From Thermoplasmata archaeon (lineage in GTDB: Archaea > Thermoplasmatota > E2 > UBA202 > JdFR-43), in NCBI GenBank assembly GCA_021162065.1, contig JAGGZK010000044.1:1-47689 (forward strand): a stretch of DNA of 47,689 nucleotides, written 5' to 3'. The notes below the pieces were generated by a model. It did not search any database. It was not told where the DNA came from and saw only the letters and a program-made list of their open reading frames with translations. This document shows positions 33,150 to 42,671 of the stretch, piece after piece (within the stretch, counting starts at the first letter, position 1; the number at the start of each line of letters is the position of its first letter). Made by a program: the position numbers and the translations under genes.

Positions 33150-36100
33150 TTTATCTCAACCATTTTTTCCGCCTCAACCAGATTTATATTCCCTATGATG
33201 GTGGAAACATTGTCATTTATGGTGACCCCATAGATATGGTCAGCATGCTTTAAGGTTATCCTTCTCAGGGATATGACTATGAACTGCGCAGATGATGAGC
33301 GCTGGGAAATGATTTTTGCCACCCTCTCCGCATTCTTCTCATCAAGAAACATGTCTATCTCATCCAGCACGTAGAAGGGCGAGGGCTCATACGCCTGGAG
33401 GGCAAAGATGAAGGCAAGGGAGGCAATGCTTTTCTCCCCTCCCGAAAGAGAGTTGAGATGAAGCATTCTTTTACCCGCTGGCCTCACCTTTATGGAAAGG
33501 CCTCCGTCAAAGGGATTTTCGGGATTGTCGAGGGTTAGCTCTCCCTCTCCGTCAGCCAGCTCCCTGTATATCTCCGCGAAATTGCGATTTATCTCTTCAA
33601 AAACGAATAGGAACGTCTCCTTCTTCTTTTTCTCCATCTCCCTTTCCAGTTTCATCAGATTTTTCTTCTGCTCCCTGAGATGCTCCATGTCCTCCTCAAA
33701 CTTCGCCCTCCTCTCCTCCTGCCTCTCATACTCTTCAAGGGCACGCATGTTCACCGGCTCTATTTTCTGAAGGGTCTCCTCCATCTCCTTTATCTTCCTC
33801 TTTATCTCCTCCACGGGCAGAAGTTCCTCCTCCTTAAATTCATGCTCCACATCCAGATACTCCGCCAGGGCACTCTCTAAGGCAGGAAGACGGGCCTTTG
33901 CCCTTGATATTATGTCTATTGCCGTCTCTATTTTTGCGGAAAGGCTGTCTATCCTGTTCTCCAGCTCCACTATTTCTTTGTAGAGGGCGTCCCTCTCCTC
34001 CGTAAGTCCTTTTGTCTTGGAAAGCAGTTTTCTCTCCATTTCCTGGTATGTCTTCAGCTCCCTCTCCGCCTCCTCCCTGTTCTTTTCCTCCTCCTTCAAA
34101 CTCCTCTCCATCTCCTCTATTTTACCGTGAATCTCATCTATCCTGGCCCTTATCTCCTCCCCTCTTGCCATAACAATCTCATATTCCTTGTTAAGTGTTT
34201 TTATGTTCCCCTCCATCTCCATTTTCTCTCTGGCAAGGGTTTCTATCCTCTCCTTTATCTCCTCAATCTCCTTCAGCGCCTCCTTCTTGGCTATCCTAAG
34301 AAGTTCGCTCTCCTTCTTCTCCTTCTCCTCCTCCAGCGCCTTTTTCCTTTCCATCAGGGAGGCAAGTTTGCTCTCCATCTCATCAAAGGATGCCTTTATC
34401 TCCTCATATTCCTTCCTCCACTTCTCCACCTCCCCGGATATGGTCGCCAGTTTGTTCTCCATCTCCCTCCTTCTTATCTCCAGTTTCTCCATCTTCTCCA
34501 TATCCAGAGCAGGGAGAGAGCGCAACTCCTCTTCCACCTTTCCCATCTCATCCTTAACCTCTATGAGGCGGTGCGACAGCATCTCCTGCTGGGCACTTAT
34601 GTTTCTCAACTCCTCCGCAATCTCCGATATCCTTCTGGCATCTCCTGCTCCAAAAATGCTCTTCTTGGGCAAGCTTCCTCCGGTTATGGCACCCGATGCC
34701 TCTATGAGTTCGCCATCCAGGGTAACGAGGCGAACTCCGCCCATGAGCGAGCGGGCGGCATCAAGATTATTGACGACTATGGTGTCGCCAAAAACATACC
34801 AGAAGGCATTCCTGTATTTCTCGTCAAAATGAATCAGGTCTATGGCAAATCCTATGGCATTTTTGTCCCTGACTGCCAGCAGCGCCTTCCCCCTCGGCTT
34901 CCCGCCCATCAGTTTGTTGAGAGGAAGAAATGTGACCCTTCCATACCCATGCTCCTTTAGGTAAGAAATGCATTTCGCCGCCACATCGTCGCTGTCCACC
35001 ACCACCGCCTCCATTCTCCTTCCCGCTGCCACCTCCAGCGCCCTCTGATACTCCTCATCCGCCTTGCCGAGTTCGGCCACCATTCCATGTATTCCCCTTA
35101 TTATGCCCTCATCCCTTAGCCTTAAAATCTCGCGGGTGGCGGCGGATATGGAGGCAACGTCCTCCTTGGCCCTTAATTGGGACAGTTCCCTCTGAAGACG
35201 TATCATTTCCTTCTCCAGTTCCCTGAGTTGCTGGGATATCTCCGCCTCCTCCTTCTTCTTCTCGAACATCTGTTTCTCAAGATACTCCTTCCTCTTCCTG
35301 AGTTCCTTCTCCTCCTTTCCGATTTCCCCCATCTCCCACTTTATTTCCTTCAATTCAAATTCAAAGGAGTTTTTGCTCTGCTCCACCTCGTTGAGCTGCG
35401 CCTCCACCATTTCCATCTGCTGCTGTAGGCGGTCCCTTTCAAGCGACACCTCATGAATCTCATTCATTAACTTCTCATACTCCTTCTTTATTTTCGCCAG
35501 TTCCCTGCCTATCTCAACGCTTTTCTCATCCGTTTTCTCTATCTCCTCTCTCCTCTTCCTTAAAATTTCCTCCGCCTTTTTCAGCTGTTTCTCCTTTGCC
35601 ACCCTTTCCTTCTCCATCCTCTCGATTTTTTGGCGGTACTGCTGCGCCTCCTTCTCCACCTTCTTCAGATTCGCCTCCAGTTCCTTCGCCTCCCCCCTTC
35701 TCTCCGCCAGCTCCTTGCGGTAATAATTTATCTTCTCCTTTGCCTTTATGGATTCCTCCCTGAAGAAATCGATTTTGCTTTTTATCTCCAGCAGCTCCTC
35801 TCCCCCCATCTCTGTGAGTTTATCATCTATCTCCTGAAACCTTATCTGCTTCTGCCTGTACTTCTCCTTCAACTCCTGTATCTCCTTCTCATGCTCCTCC
35901 CTGTTTCTCTCGTACTGCTGTATCTGCCTCTCCACCTCGCTTATCTCCCTCTCTATTTCCCTTCTTTTCCTGTAGGCCATCATGGCCCTGTATCTCTCTA
36001 TTGCTTCCACCAGTTGCTTATACTTCACCGCCTCGTCCCTCTCCTTCTTGAGTTGCCTTATCTGCCTTCTCACCTCCCCCAGAATTATGTCTATGTGCTC

Positions 36101-36673
36101 CATGTTCCTCTCAACTTCCTCCCTCTCCTTCCTCGCCTTCTCTATCTCCTTATCGAACTCTGCTATGCCGGCAATCTCATCTATGATTTTTCTCCGCTGC
36201 ACATTGCCCATCTCCACTATCGCCGTCACGTCCCCCTGCTGAACTATGCTGCTGGAGGAGATGTTGGCGGAGGAAAGCAAAGTAACGAATTCATTCAGGG
36301 ATGCTGCCCTCCCGTTTATGTAGAAGTAACTGTAATAGTTATCGGGGTTCTCCTTCAGAGGTGCCAGTTTTATCTTTCTTGTAAGCACTATTTCATCACT
36401 GTCCACAGGAATTTCCCTGGAGGTATTGTCGAAAACTAAGGACACCTTGCAGTAGTTGGCGTTCTTCTCCCCCTTGTATATTAAATCGCTCAGCCTCTCC
36501 GCCCTCACCATCTTCGGACTTCTCACGCCGAGAACAAAAAGAATGGCATCTATTATGTTGGATTTGCCCGAGCCATTGGGCCCCGTGATGGCTGTAAAAC
36601 CGGGAAGAAAGGGTATCCTAACCTTGGTACCAAATGATTTGAAATTTTCGAGAGCAATCTCCTTTAAGTACAT
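33146..36673 (-). CDS. smc: Chromosome condensation/segregation ATPase Smc
   Basis: This 1175-residue Smc is of normal length. The N-terminal head has Walker A GPNGSGKSNIIDAILFVLG; long coiled coils (about 170-500 and 680-1010) flank the hinge (about 510-670, with IHGMVAELGKADEEYQRALEVAAG and SGAITGGSL). The C-terminal head has the ABC signature LNSLSGGEKSIASLAF and Walker B FYVLDEIDMFLDEKNAER. It folds as a hairpin, dimerises at the hinge and extrudes DNA loops with ScpA/ScpB. The start at 36673 follows a GGGGTGGG ribosome binding site, and the whole smc-scpA-scpB unit appears to run from one promoter. Confidence 0.97.
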   Translation of the reverse strand: MYLKEIALENFKSFGTKVRIPFLPGFTAITGPNGSGKSNIIDAILFVLGVRSPKMVRAERLSDLIYKGEKNANYCKVSLVFDNTSREIPVDSDEIVLTRKIKLAPLKENPDNYYSYFYINGRAASLNEFVTLLSSANISSSSIVQQGDVTAIVEMGNVQRRKIIDEIAGIAEFDKEIEKARKEREEVERNMEHIDIILGEVRRQIRQLKKERDEAVKYKQLVEAIERYRAMMAYRKRREIEREISEVERQIQQYERNREEHEKEIQELKEKYRQKQIRFQEIDDKLTEMGGEELLEIKSKIDFFREESIKAKEKINYYRKELAERRGEAKELEANLKKVEKEAQQYRQKIERMEKERVAKEKQLKKAEEILRKRREEIEKTDEKSVEIGRELAKIKKEYEKLMNEIHEVSLERDRLQQQMEMVEAQLNEVEQSKNSFEFELKEIKWEMGEIGKEEKELRKRKEYLEKQMFEKKKEEAEISQQLRELEKEMIRLQRELSQLRAKEDVASISAATREILRLRDEGIIRGIHGMVAELGKADEEYQRALEVAAGRRMEAVVVDSDDVAAKCISYLKEHGYGRVTFLPLNKLMGGKPRGKALLAVRDKNAIGFAIDLIHFDEKYRNAFWYVFGDTIVVNNLDAARSLMGGVRLVTLDGELIEASGAITGGSLPKKSIFGAGDARRISEIAEELRNISAQQEMLSHRLIEVKDEMGKVEEELRSLPALDMEKMEKLEIRRREMENKLATISGEVEKWRKEYEEIKASFDEMESKLASLMERKKALEEEKEKKESELLRIAKKEALKEIEEIKERIETLAREKMEMEGNIKTLNKEYEIVMARGEEIRARIDEIHGKIEEMERSLKEEEKNREEAERELKTYQEMERKLLSKTKGLTEERDALYKEIVELENRIDSLSAKIETAIDIISRAKARLPALESALAEYLDVEHEFKEEELLPVEEIKRKIKEMEETLQKIEPVNMRALEEYERQEERRAKFEEDMEHLREQKKNLMKLEREMEKKKKETFLFVFEEINRNFAEIYRELADGEGELTLDNPENPFDGGLSIKVRPAGKRMLHLNSLSGGEKSIASLAFIFALQAYEPSPFYVLDEIDMFLDEKNAERVAKIISQRSSSAQFIVISLRRITLKHADHIYGVTINDNVSTIIGNINLVEAEKMVEIK

Positions 36674-36700
36674 CCCACCCCTTAAAATTTAATGGAGAAC

Positions 36701-36710
36701 AGTATATAAG
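36701..36710 (-). promoter_or_regulatory. TATA-box promoter of the smc-scpA-scpB operon
   Basis: The minus strand reads CTTATATACT about 28-37 nt upstream of the smc ATG at 36673, leaving room for a short leader with the GGGGTGGG ribosome binding site. Confidence 0.5.
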
Positions 36711-36749
36711 ATTAATGTTTTTTGGAAAAACGCAGCACCTCCTGTAAAA

Positions 36750-38441
36750 TCATTTTTCCTCTCCTTCATTCCCTCTCCCGCATCCATAGGAAAGGATGGC
36801 AGCGAGTATCATCGCAACACCAGCCACCAGAAGAAGATATGCGCCCGTCTGCATCCCCCACTCCACCTTCACCTCCCCATAATCCTCCACCATGAAGGAT
36901 GATGCGCCGCCAAAGGGTTTGGAATTCACCTCCTTCATCAATTCCCCGGCATTCTCTATGCCCTTTGCCTCCCCAATCCTTACGGCAACCATCTGAAGAA
37001 TGAAGAGGGAAAGAACTATGAGAAAAACGGGGATCATGAACTTTATTCCCCTCGCCATATACTTCCTCCATGTTTTTCTTCTCTCCAGTCCTATGGTGGC
37101 GATGACAAAGAGGATAATGGAGGCGCCTATCATGAGAGAAAAGGGAATGGGAAGAGCACCCACCTGCACAACCCCTTTCTCCGCCTTCAGCAGGTTCACT
37201 TCAATGCCATGCATTCCATCGATGGATATTATCTTCACCCTCTCCATCTCATTATCTCCATTAACATTCGCAAACACACCATACCAGGGATAGAATAGGG
37301 AGAGGAGAGCCAGAAATATTGCAACCAGCGCCAGCAGGGAAGAAATGCTCCTCATGTTGAATCCGTTAATGGAAAAGAGAGGCGAGTAGGGCTTCCTTAT
37401 CCCGTATTTTCTGTGTCTCCTGTATATTGCCACTGCCACAAATAACAGCGAGGCAAGAAAGATTAGCAGATATATTGCAACAAAATGATAGACAAACCAC
37501 TCAAACAAAAGCATTCCTTTATGAACGGATGGCAGGGAATAACCCCACGCCGTCCCATACCACTTCTCTCCTTCTTGCCTGTATGCTGGGCCGTATGGCC
37601 CGCGCTCCCCCCTTATCCCGCTCTCTTCATTCCCGAACTCCCCCCATCTGCCGGCAAAGTCAATCCAGTTTTGAGATGCGTTATGATTTCCCTCACCCCT
37701 CTCACCCAGCAGGACTAAATTGTAATCTTCAGGCCCAAGAATCTTTCCATTTTTCCCCACTCTATCTCTTGCCAGCCCCATCAATCCCTGAAAATAGCGG
37801 AAATAATTGGCATGGCTTCCCCTCGCCACATACACCTTGATATGCTCCCCTTCCTTTTCCACCTCACCCCATGCAGCCCTCTGCCCGCTTATATGCTGGC
37901 TGTACATGGCATCTACGGGCGTATCATTGGAGATAACGATTTGCACCATCTCCCAGTCGCCTTCGTGATTGTTGAGTGTCCCCTTATTGAAGGCGTAGAA
38001 CATCCAGTACTGGATTATGGTGTTGTTGCCATCCGTGAAGACATGGGCATATATTGTATAGCCAAGGGAATCCATGTTTTCCTCATAGTCATTTATGATT
38101 CTGTCGTCATATATGCCTCCCTTTCTGTTATCCAGGGAGTAATTCTCGCTCACATCATTGTATGCCCCGAGTTGCTGTGGAAGGGGAGAGGCATCTATCA
38201 GCATTTCTCCTTCATCGGTAGTGATGTTAAGGTTGGAGTTCAGTATATGATACTCCACCTTTACAGGAAATAAATGCTCATGCTTTTCAAAATAAAGGAT
38301 GGGAGCATATTTTTCCGCCAGACTGAGTTCATATCCATCTTCCATCCCATCATTGTCAGCATCGATGGCGCATGTGGAAGAGGCAAAAACAGAAATAAGG
38401 AGAGCAATGCAGCCGATGAATAAAATTATTCTTTTCGACAT
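36750..38441 (-). CDS. Exported Vps62-domain protein with C-terminal membrane region
   Basis: This protein has about 563 residues. A signal peptide (MSKRIILFIGCIALLISVFA) is followed by a Vps62-related domain (about 35-290): YAPILYFEKHEHLFPVKVEY, YWMFYAFNKGTLNNHEGDWEMVQI and VYVARGSHANYF are its hallmarks. After that come about five membrane helices (FEWFVYHFVAIYLLIFLASLLFV and others) with two extracellular loops. I start at 38441 because GGTGAGG lies just upstream; an ATG five codons earlier is possible. Vps62 family function is not established. An Asp/Asn-rich DADNDGMEDGYELS segment directly after the signal peptide resembles a thrombospondin-type calcium loop. Confidence 0.82.
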   Translation of the reverse strand: MSKRIILFIGCIALLISVFASSTCAIDADNDGMEDGYELSLAEKYAPILYFEKHEHLFPVKVEYHILNSNLNITTDEGEMLIDASPLPQQLGAYNDVSENYSLDNRKGGIYDDRIINDYEENMDSLGYTIYAHVFTDGNNTIIQYWMFYAFNKGTLNNHEGDWEMVQIVISNDTPVDAMYSQHISGQRAAWGEVEKEGEHIKVYVARGSHANYFRYFQGLMGLARDRVGKNGKILGPEDYNLVLLGERGEGNHNASQNWIDFAGRWGEFGNEESGIRGERGPYGPAYRQEGEKWYGTAWGYSLPSVHKGMLLFEWFVYHFVAIYLLIFLASLLFVAVAIYRRHRKYGIRKPYSPLFSINGFNMRSISSLLALVAIFLALLSLFYPWYGVFANVNGDNEMERVKIISIDGMHGIEVNLLKAEKGVVQVGALPIPFSLMIGASIILFVIATIGLERRKTWRKYMARGIKFMIPVFLIVLSLFILQMVAVRIGEAKGIENAGELMKEVNSKPFGGASSFMVEDYGEVKVEWGMQTGAYLLLVAGVAMILAAILSYGCGRGNEGEEK

Positions 38442-38495
38442 TACCTCACCATCCATAAACGCCTGGAGTTATATATAGTATGTGAAATCTTCCTC

Positions 38496-39407
38496 TCACT
38501 CGTTCATGAATTTCCTTCCCCTCAGCCTTATGGTCCTCACTATTCTTTTGTCATATTCCGCCTCCACCGGCGTCACCATGGCTGTGACATCCACATATGG
38601 CTCAAGGGGGCACCCTATCAGTTTTTTGCCGAGCGTCTCCTCCACCTGAAAGATGCCAGAGGAGTTGGACATCTCTATTATTATCTCTATGGGCTTTTTC
38701 TTCCCCTTGGCTATGACGACCCTCTCTATGGAGAGGGCTGAGACAACATGAATGCTTGTGCTTCCCAGATCAAAGGCCATCCTTCCCCTTCCCTTCGTCA
38801 TGTCAGTGGCATCCCCTATGCCCACCAGCGCCGACTCCATGGTTAAATCCGGCACATCCGCATCATGGGCGTAGATGGCGTTGAGAATAAAGGCCCTCAC
38901 CTCCGTTCTATTTTCCACGTCTTCATATATCTCCGGGAGAAGCCGATCTAAAATCGGCAGGGCGAGATAGCTGCTGTGGAGCGGGTGGTTTTTCCTGTAA
39001 ATCTGATTTCCGATGTCATGCAGGAGGGCAGCGGAGAGCAATATAAGGGCGGCATCCTCCTCATCCCCGCCGCCATACTCCACAAAATCCGTTTTTATTC
39101 CGCTTTCCACCAGCAGCTGATACATCTTGAGGGCATTTGCCGCCACTATCTTTGCATGCACCTCTCCATGGTCATTGTATTTTAACTTCTTAACGGCAAT
39201 GAAATTGGCAACGTCCCAGTTGGCCCTCACCTCCTCATCATTGACGAGCATCTTGAACATCTTCCATGCTTTAGGATACGCCTGCGTTGCCTCCTCTATC
39301 GCCTTAACCGCCTCCTTTTCCAGTTCAGCATATCCGGATGGCACTTCCACCTCTATACCCACATTTTTCAATTCACCAGTGGTAAAATTTCTCCACTCTT
39401 CTTTCAT
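38496..39407 (-). CDS. HD-domain metal-dependent phosphohydrolase
   Basis: This 303-residue archaeal HD protein has its metal site in NDHGEVHAKIVA (H80/H84), LLSAALLHDIGNQIYRKNHPLHSS (H130-D131, then H141) and NAIYAHDADVPDL. The second half is a beta-rich domain (KPIEIIIEMSNSSGIFQVEETLGKKLIG, ending VRTIRLRGRKFM) that is common in archaeal members of this group and has no known function. The N-terminal 75 residues are helical. The substrate could be a nucleotide or a phosphate ester; it cannot be named. The gene stands 40 nt upstream of the Vps62-domain gene on the same strand. Confidence 0.85.
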   Translation of the reverse strand: MKEEWRNFTTGELKNVGIEVEVPSGYAELEKEAVKAIEEATQAYPKAWKMFKMLVNDEEVRANWDVANFIAVKKLKYNDHGEVHAKIVAANALKMYQLLVESGIKTDFVEYGGGDEEDAALILLSAALLHDIGNQIYRKNHPLHSSYLALPILDRLLPEIYEDVENRTEVRAFILNAIYAHDADVPDLTMESALVGIGDATDMTKGRGRMAFDLGSTSIHVVSALSIERVVIAKGKKKPIEIIIEMSNSSGIFQVEETLGKKLIGCPLEPYVDVTAMVTPVEAEYDKRIVRTIRLRGRKFMNE

Positions 39408-39455
39408 CTTAGGATATTTGGGAGTATTATAAAAACATTCCCGGAAAATATCGCA

Positions 39456-39466
39456 AAATTATTTAA
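39456..39466 (+). promoter_or_regulatory. TATA-box promoter of the pilin-like gene
   Basis: AAATTATTTAA lies about 20-28 nt before the ATG at 39484, and GAGGA between them may be the ribosome binding site. Confidence 0.45.
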
Positions 39467-39483
39467 CAAAGAGGAATTTACAA

Positions 39484-40719
39484 ATGATGAATAATAAGGG
39501 CCAAGTGGGCATAATAGTTGCCATTCTAATGGTTACTCTTCTTGTTTCCATTCTTGTGGCCATACAGGTGTATTACATCCCCCAGTGGATGGAGGAGAGG
39601 GAGGCGGAGCATATGGATGAAGTGACGAACCAGTTCGCCAGCCTCAAATACTCCATGGATTTGCAAGCTACCGAGCGAAGTTCTTCTCCTCTCACAACAT
39701 CCATAACACTTGGCAGTAAGGAGTTGCCCTACTTCGTATCCTCCCGTGCCTTCGGCTCGCTCCAGATACTCTCCACCCAGACCAGCAATTTCGGCATAGC
39801 CATAAGCGGCTCCGGAATGGTGGCGGAAAGCTATACCTATGACGGCTCTCTTCCCAACCTCACCTACGTCATATCCATAAATTCCTTCAAACTCACCATA
39901 AATTCGCTGAGAGAAGGGGATTTCTATAATGCATCCATAAATGATATGCGAACCAACGTTAATATATCGGTGAGCATAGGGAGTTTTGGCACGGATTATC
40001 TCCAGATAAATATGAGTATAATCAATGGCACCTCCGTTGTCTTCAACCAGACGGTGGCGGTGGGGCTGAAGCAGAATACCGCCTACACCATAAATATTCT
40101 TGACGACGAATATCTCTTCTCCTCGGAGATACTGCCATACCTTCAAACCCCCTTCAACATGAGTTTCAACACATCCGCGAGAGGGAATTTCGAGGTGGAA
40201 TGCACCAAATATACGTCCAGCACCATAAGTTACTCCGTAGCTATGGGAACCATAAAGTACACCGCTGAAAATGCCTATTTTGTTAATCAGGAGTACATAT
40301 TTCAGGGAGGTGCTGTCATACTCAACCAGTCGGCGGGCGACACGCTCCTTTATCCCCCTCTGCTCTTCGTCTCCCACGGCAATCCCTCCGGCATGAACAT
40401 AACCTTTGTGGATGTGGTGGGGATAGCGGGAAAGACGTCGGTGGCGGGCTATGGCACCTATTCCATAAGAACGAACTTCTCATCCATGACATCCTACAGA
40501 TGCAGGTCAACCTCGCTCACCATAAACATAACCACGCCATATCCCAATGCCTGGAGAAAATATCTGGAAAACGAGATGGAGAGAAGTGGCATATCCTCCA
40601 CCAACTACACCATAAACTCGGGCAGCAATTATGTGAGGATAACCATAAACACCCTGCTCTCCTTCACCTTCAACAGGGCCATAATCTACGCCCAGGTCGG
40701 ACCCGGGTGGGTGAGTTAG
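39484..40719 (+). CDS. Archaeal type IV pilin-like surface protein (class III signal peptide)
   Basis: This 411-residue protein begins MMNNKGQVGIIVAILMVTLLVSILVAIQ: a short basic leader, then KG|Q followed by a 20-residue hydrophobic helix. That is the prepilin-peptidase pattern of archaeal pilins and archaellin-like proteins, with cleavage expected after Gly6. The remaining ectodomain is beta-rich and full of N-glycosylation-type sites (NLT, NAS, NIS, NMS, NGT, NQT). It is much larger than the usual pilin (about 130-200 residues), so it may be a pseudopilin or an adhesin that uses the pilin pathway for membrane insertion. No pilus assembly genes are in the window. Its stop overlaps the convergent lonB by 4 nt. 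Confidence 0.83.
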   Translation: MMNNKGQVGIIVAILMVTLLVSILVAIQVYYIPQWMEEREAEHMDEVTNQFASLKYSMDLQATERSSSPLTTSITLGSKELPYFVSSRAFGSLQILSTQTSNFGIAISGSGMVAESYTYDGSLPNLTYVISINSFKLTINSLREGDFYNASINDMRTNVNISVSIGSFGTDYLQINMSIINGTSVVFNQTVAVGLKQNTAYTINILDDEYLFSSEILPYLQTPFNMSFNTSARGNFEVECTKYTSSTISYSVAMGTIKYTAENAYFVNQEYIFQGGAVILNQSAGDTLLYPPLLFVSHGNPSGMNITFVDVVGIAGKTSVAGYGTYSIRTNFSSMTSYRCRSTSLTINITTPYPNAWRKYLENEMERSGISSTNYTINSGSNYVRITINTLLSFTFNRAIIYAQVGPGWVS

Positions 40720-42614
40720 TTACCCATCGCCTCCAGTTTTTTCACTATCTTTCCTTTACCCCTACCGGTAAGGGCATGTTCAAGAACATCCTTTAAAGTG
40801 GATACGGGCACAATCTCCACCTTATCCGCATATTCCTCCTCTATGAGCACATCCTTTATGTTGGCGGCGGGAATGAGAACTTTCTTTATGCCCGCCTTGG
40901 CGGCAGCCTCTATCTTTGCCGTCACCCCTCCCACGGGAAGCACCTCTCCATGGATGCTCAGAGAGCCCGTCATGGCTATGTCCTGGCGTACGGGCACGCG
41001 TCCCATGGCGGATATGACGGCTGTGGCGACTGATATGGAAGCGGAATCGCCCTCCACCCCCTCGTATGTGCCTATAAACTGAATATGAATATCCTTGTCG
41101 GAGATGTCCTCCCCCATGTATTTCTTTATGATGGCCGACACATTCTGCACCGCCTCCCTTGCAATTCTTCCCAGTTTGCCCGTTGCTATCACCTTCCCCT
41201 CCGCCTTGGAGCCAGCGGGCGTCACCTCCGCCACTATCGGGAGTATAAGGCCAGAATACTCGCTGAGAGATGGATCTGCGGACATGACTGCGAGACCATT
41301 CACCGTGCCCACCTTTTCCCCCTCCACATCGAAGTACTTATAGGCCTTCTTTCTCTCAATATATCTGTCCCCCACCTGCTGTTCCAGACTTCTGGCAATC
41401 TTCTTCGCTCTCCTGACATGGTCGGCCGTCACAATCTCCGCTCCCTCGTTTTTCGCCAGGTCTCCAGCCACCCTGATAAGACCGCCGAGTTCCCTCAGGC
41501 GGAGCGAGAGCTTTCCCTTCTGTCCCGCCCTTCTCTGCGCCTCCCTGATTATCTCCGCAACCGCCTTCTTGTCGAAATGGGGAATCTTGCCGTCCTTCCT
41601 GACCTCCTGTGCCACAAACCTGATTAACTTTTTCCTGTTCTCCTCGCTGTCATCCATTATGTTGTTCATGTAAACCTCATAGCCATAGCCCCTTATCCTG
41701 CTCCTCAGCGCAGGATGCATGCCAGCCACCGCATCCAAGTTGCCGGCGCACACGAGAATGAAATCGCATGGCACCGCCTCCGTCTTCACCATCGCCCCCG
41801 CGCTCCTCTCTGATTGGCCTGTGATGGAAAATTTCTTCTCCTGTATGGCCGTGAGAAGATGCTGCTGCGATGGCAGGCTGAGGGTGTTGATCTCGTCTAT
41901 GTACAGCACGCCCTTATGGGCTCTGTGGATTGCCCCTGCTTCCACTCTAAGATGGGGTGGCGTTTCAAGCCCGCCTGCCTGGAAGGGGTCGTGGCGGACA
42001 TCGCCCAGCAATGCCCCGGAGTGGGCGGCGGTGGCGTCTATGAAGGGCGGCGAGTCATTCCTCTCATGCCCCACAAGCAACTTGGGTATATTTGCCTCCT
42101 CCCTTCTCTGGATTATGCTTCCCCTCCCCGCTATGAGATAAATCATCGCCCCTGCTATCAGTCCAAAGAGGGCGAGCATTAAATCGCCTGTGAAAACGGC
42201 TCCCATTATGGATATGAGAATTATGAACCCCACTATGGTGGTCATCAGCTGGCTCTGCTGCTGCTCTCTCTTTTTGGCCTCCATCTTCATGTTTTCAACG
42301 ATTTCCTTCCCCTTGCCGGCCGGCACCACCCTTATGCGGGGCGTGTTGGGATCATCCGGATTGGGATAAACAAGTATGTCCTCCAGGTCCTCCTTTGGAA
42401 GAAAGGCGGTCATGGCTCTGGCGAGCATGGATTTGCCTGTACCTGGCTCCCCTATGAGCATCACATGCCTCTTCTGCTTCGCCGCCTGCCTCACCACCTC
42501 CACCGCGTGATCCTGCCCTATGACCTGGTCTATTAACAAATCGGGTATATCCAAATCTGCGGTGGTTTCGAATTTCTGCTTTTTAATCCATTCATCAATG
42601 GGAGGAAGGGTCAT
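40716..42614 (-). CDS. lonB: Membrane-bound archaeal ATP-dependent protease LonB
   Basis: This 632-residue protease degrades misfolded and regulatory proteins at the cell membrane. The AAA+ domain has Walker A GEPGTGKSMLARAM and Walker B GVLYIDEINTL, with sensor/arginine motifs ALRSRIRGYGYEVYM. Two membrane helices (about 125-165, FIILISIMGAVFTGDLMLALFGLIAGAMIYLIAG) are inserted in the ATPase domain, the archaeal LonB hallmark. The C-terminal protease domain has the Ser-Lys dyad S524 (EGDSAS) and K567 (GVTAKIEA). A TATA box about 21-30 nt upstream supports the start at 42614 and a leaderless transcript. Confidence 0.96.
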   Translation of the reverse strand: MTLPPIDEWIKKQKFETTADLDIPDLLIDQVIGQDHAVEVVRQAAKQKRHVMLIGEPGTGKSMLARAMTAFLPKEDLEDILVYPNPDDPNTPRIRVVPAGKGKEIVENMKMEAKKREQQQSQLMTTIVGFIILISIMGAVFTGDLMLALFGLIAGAMIYLIAGRGSIIQRREEANIPKLLVGHERNDSPPFIDATAAHSGALLGDVRHDPFQAGGLETPPHLRVEAGAIHRAHKGVLYIDEINTLSLPSQQHLLTAIQEKKFSITGQSERSAGAMVKTEAVPCDFILVCAGNLDAVAGMHPALRSRIRGYGYEVYMNNIMDDSEENRKKLIRFVAQEVRKDGKIPHFDKKAVAEIIREAQRRAGQKGKLSLRLRELGGLIRVAGDLAKNEGAEIVTADHVRRAKKIARSLEQQVGDRYIERKKAYKYFDVEGEKVGTVNGLAVMSADPSLSEYSGLILPIVAEVTPAGSKAEGKVIATGKLGRIAREAVQNVSAIIKKYMGEDISDKDIHIQFIGTYEGVEGDSASISVATAVISAMGRVPVRQDIAMTGSLSIHGEVLPVGGVTAKIEAAAKAGIKKVLIPAANIKDVLIEEEYADKVEIVPVSTLKDVLEHALTGRGKGKIVKKLEAMGN

Positions 42615-42634
42615 TTTGGTTTATAAATGAGGGG

Positions 42635-42644
42635 TTTATATAAA
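42635..42644 (-). promoter_or_regulatory. TATA-box promoter of lonB
   Basis: The minus strand reads TTTATATAAA about 21-30 nt upstream of the ATG at 42614, an almost consensus archaeal box. Confidence 0.55.
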
Positions 42645-42671
42645 GATATTGATTTGATGCCTACCTGATGC

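Noticed and set aside
33492-36439. Several Leu-rich long open frames opposite the smc coiled coil.
   Set aside because: They arise from antisense reading of Glu/Lys-rich codons and do not look like real proteins.
27545-42669. The 15-mer TGATGCCTACCTGAT occurs in two intergenic spots (27545-27559 and 42655-42669), and it contains box C/D-like pieces.
   Set aside because: One repeated 15-mer is expected by chance in a window this size counting both strands. The TGATG and CTGA pieces lie too close together for a C/D guide RNA and no second C'/D' pair is present.
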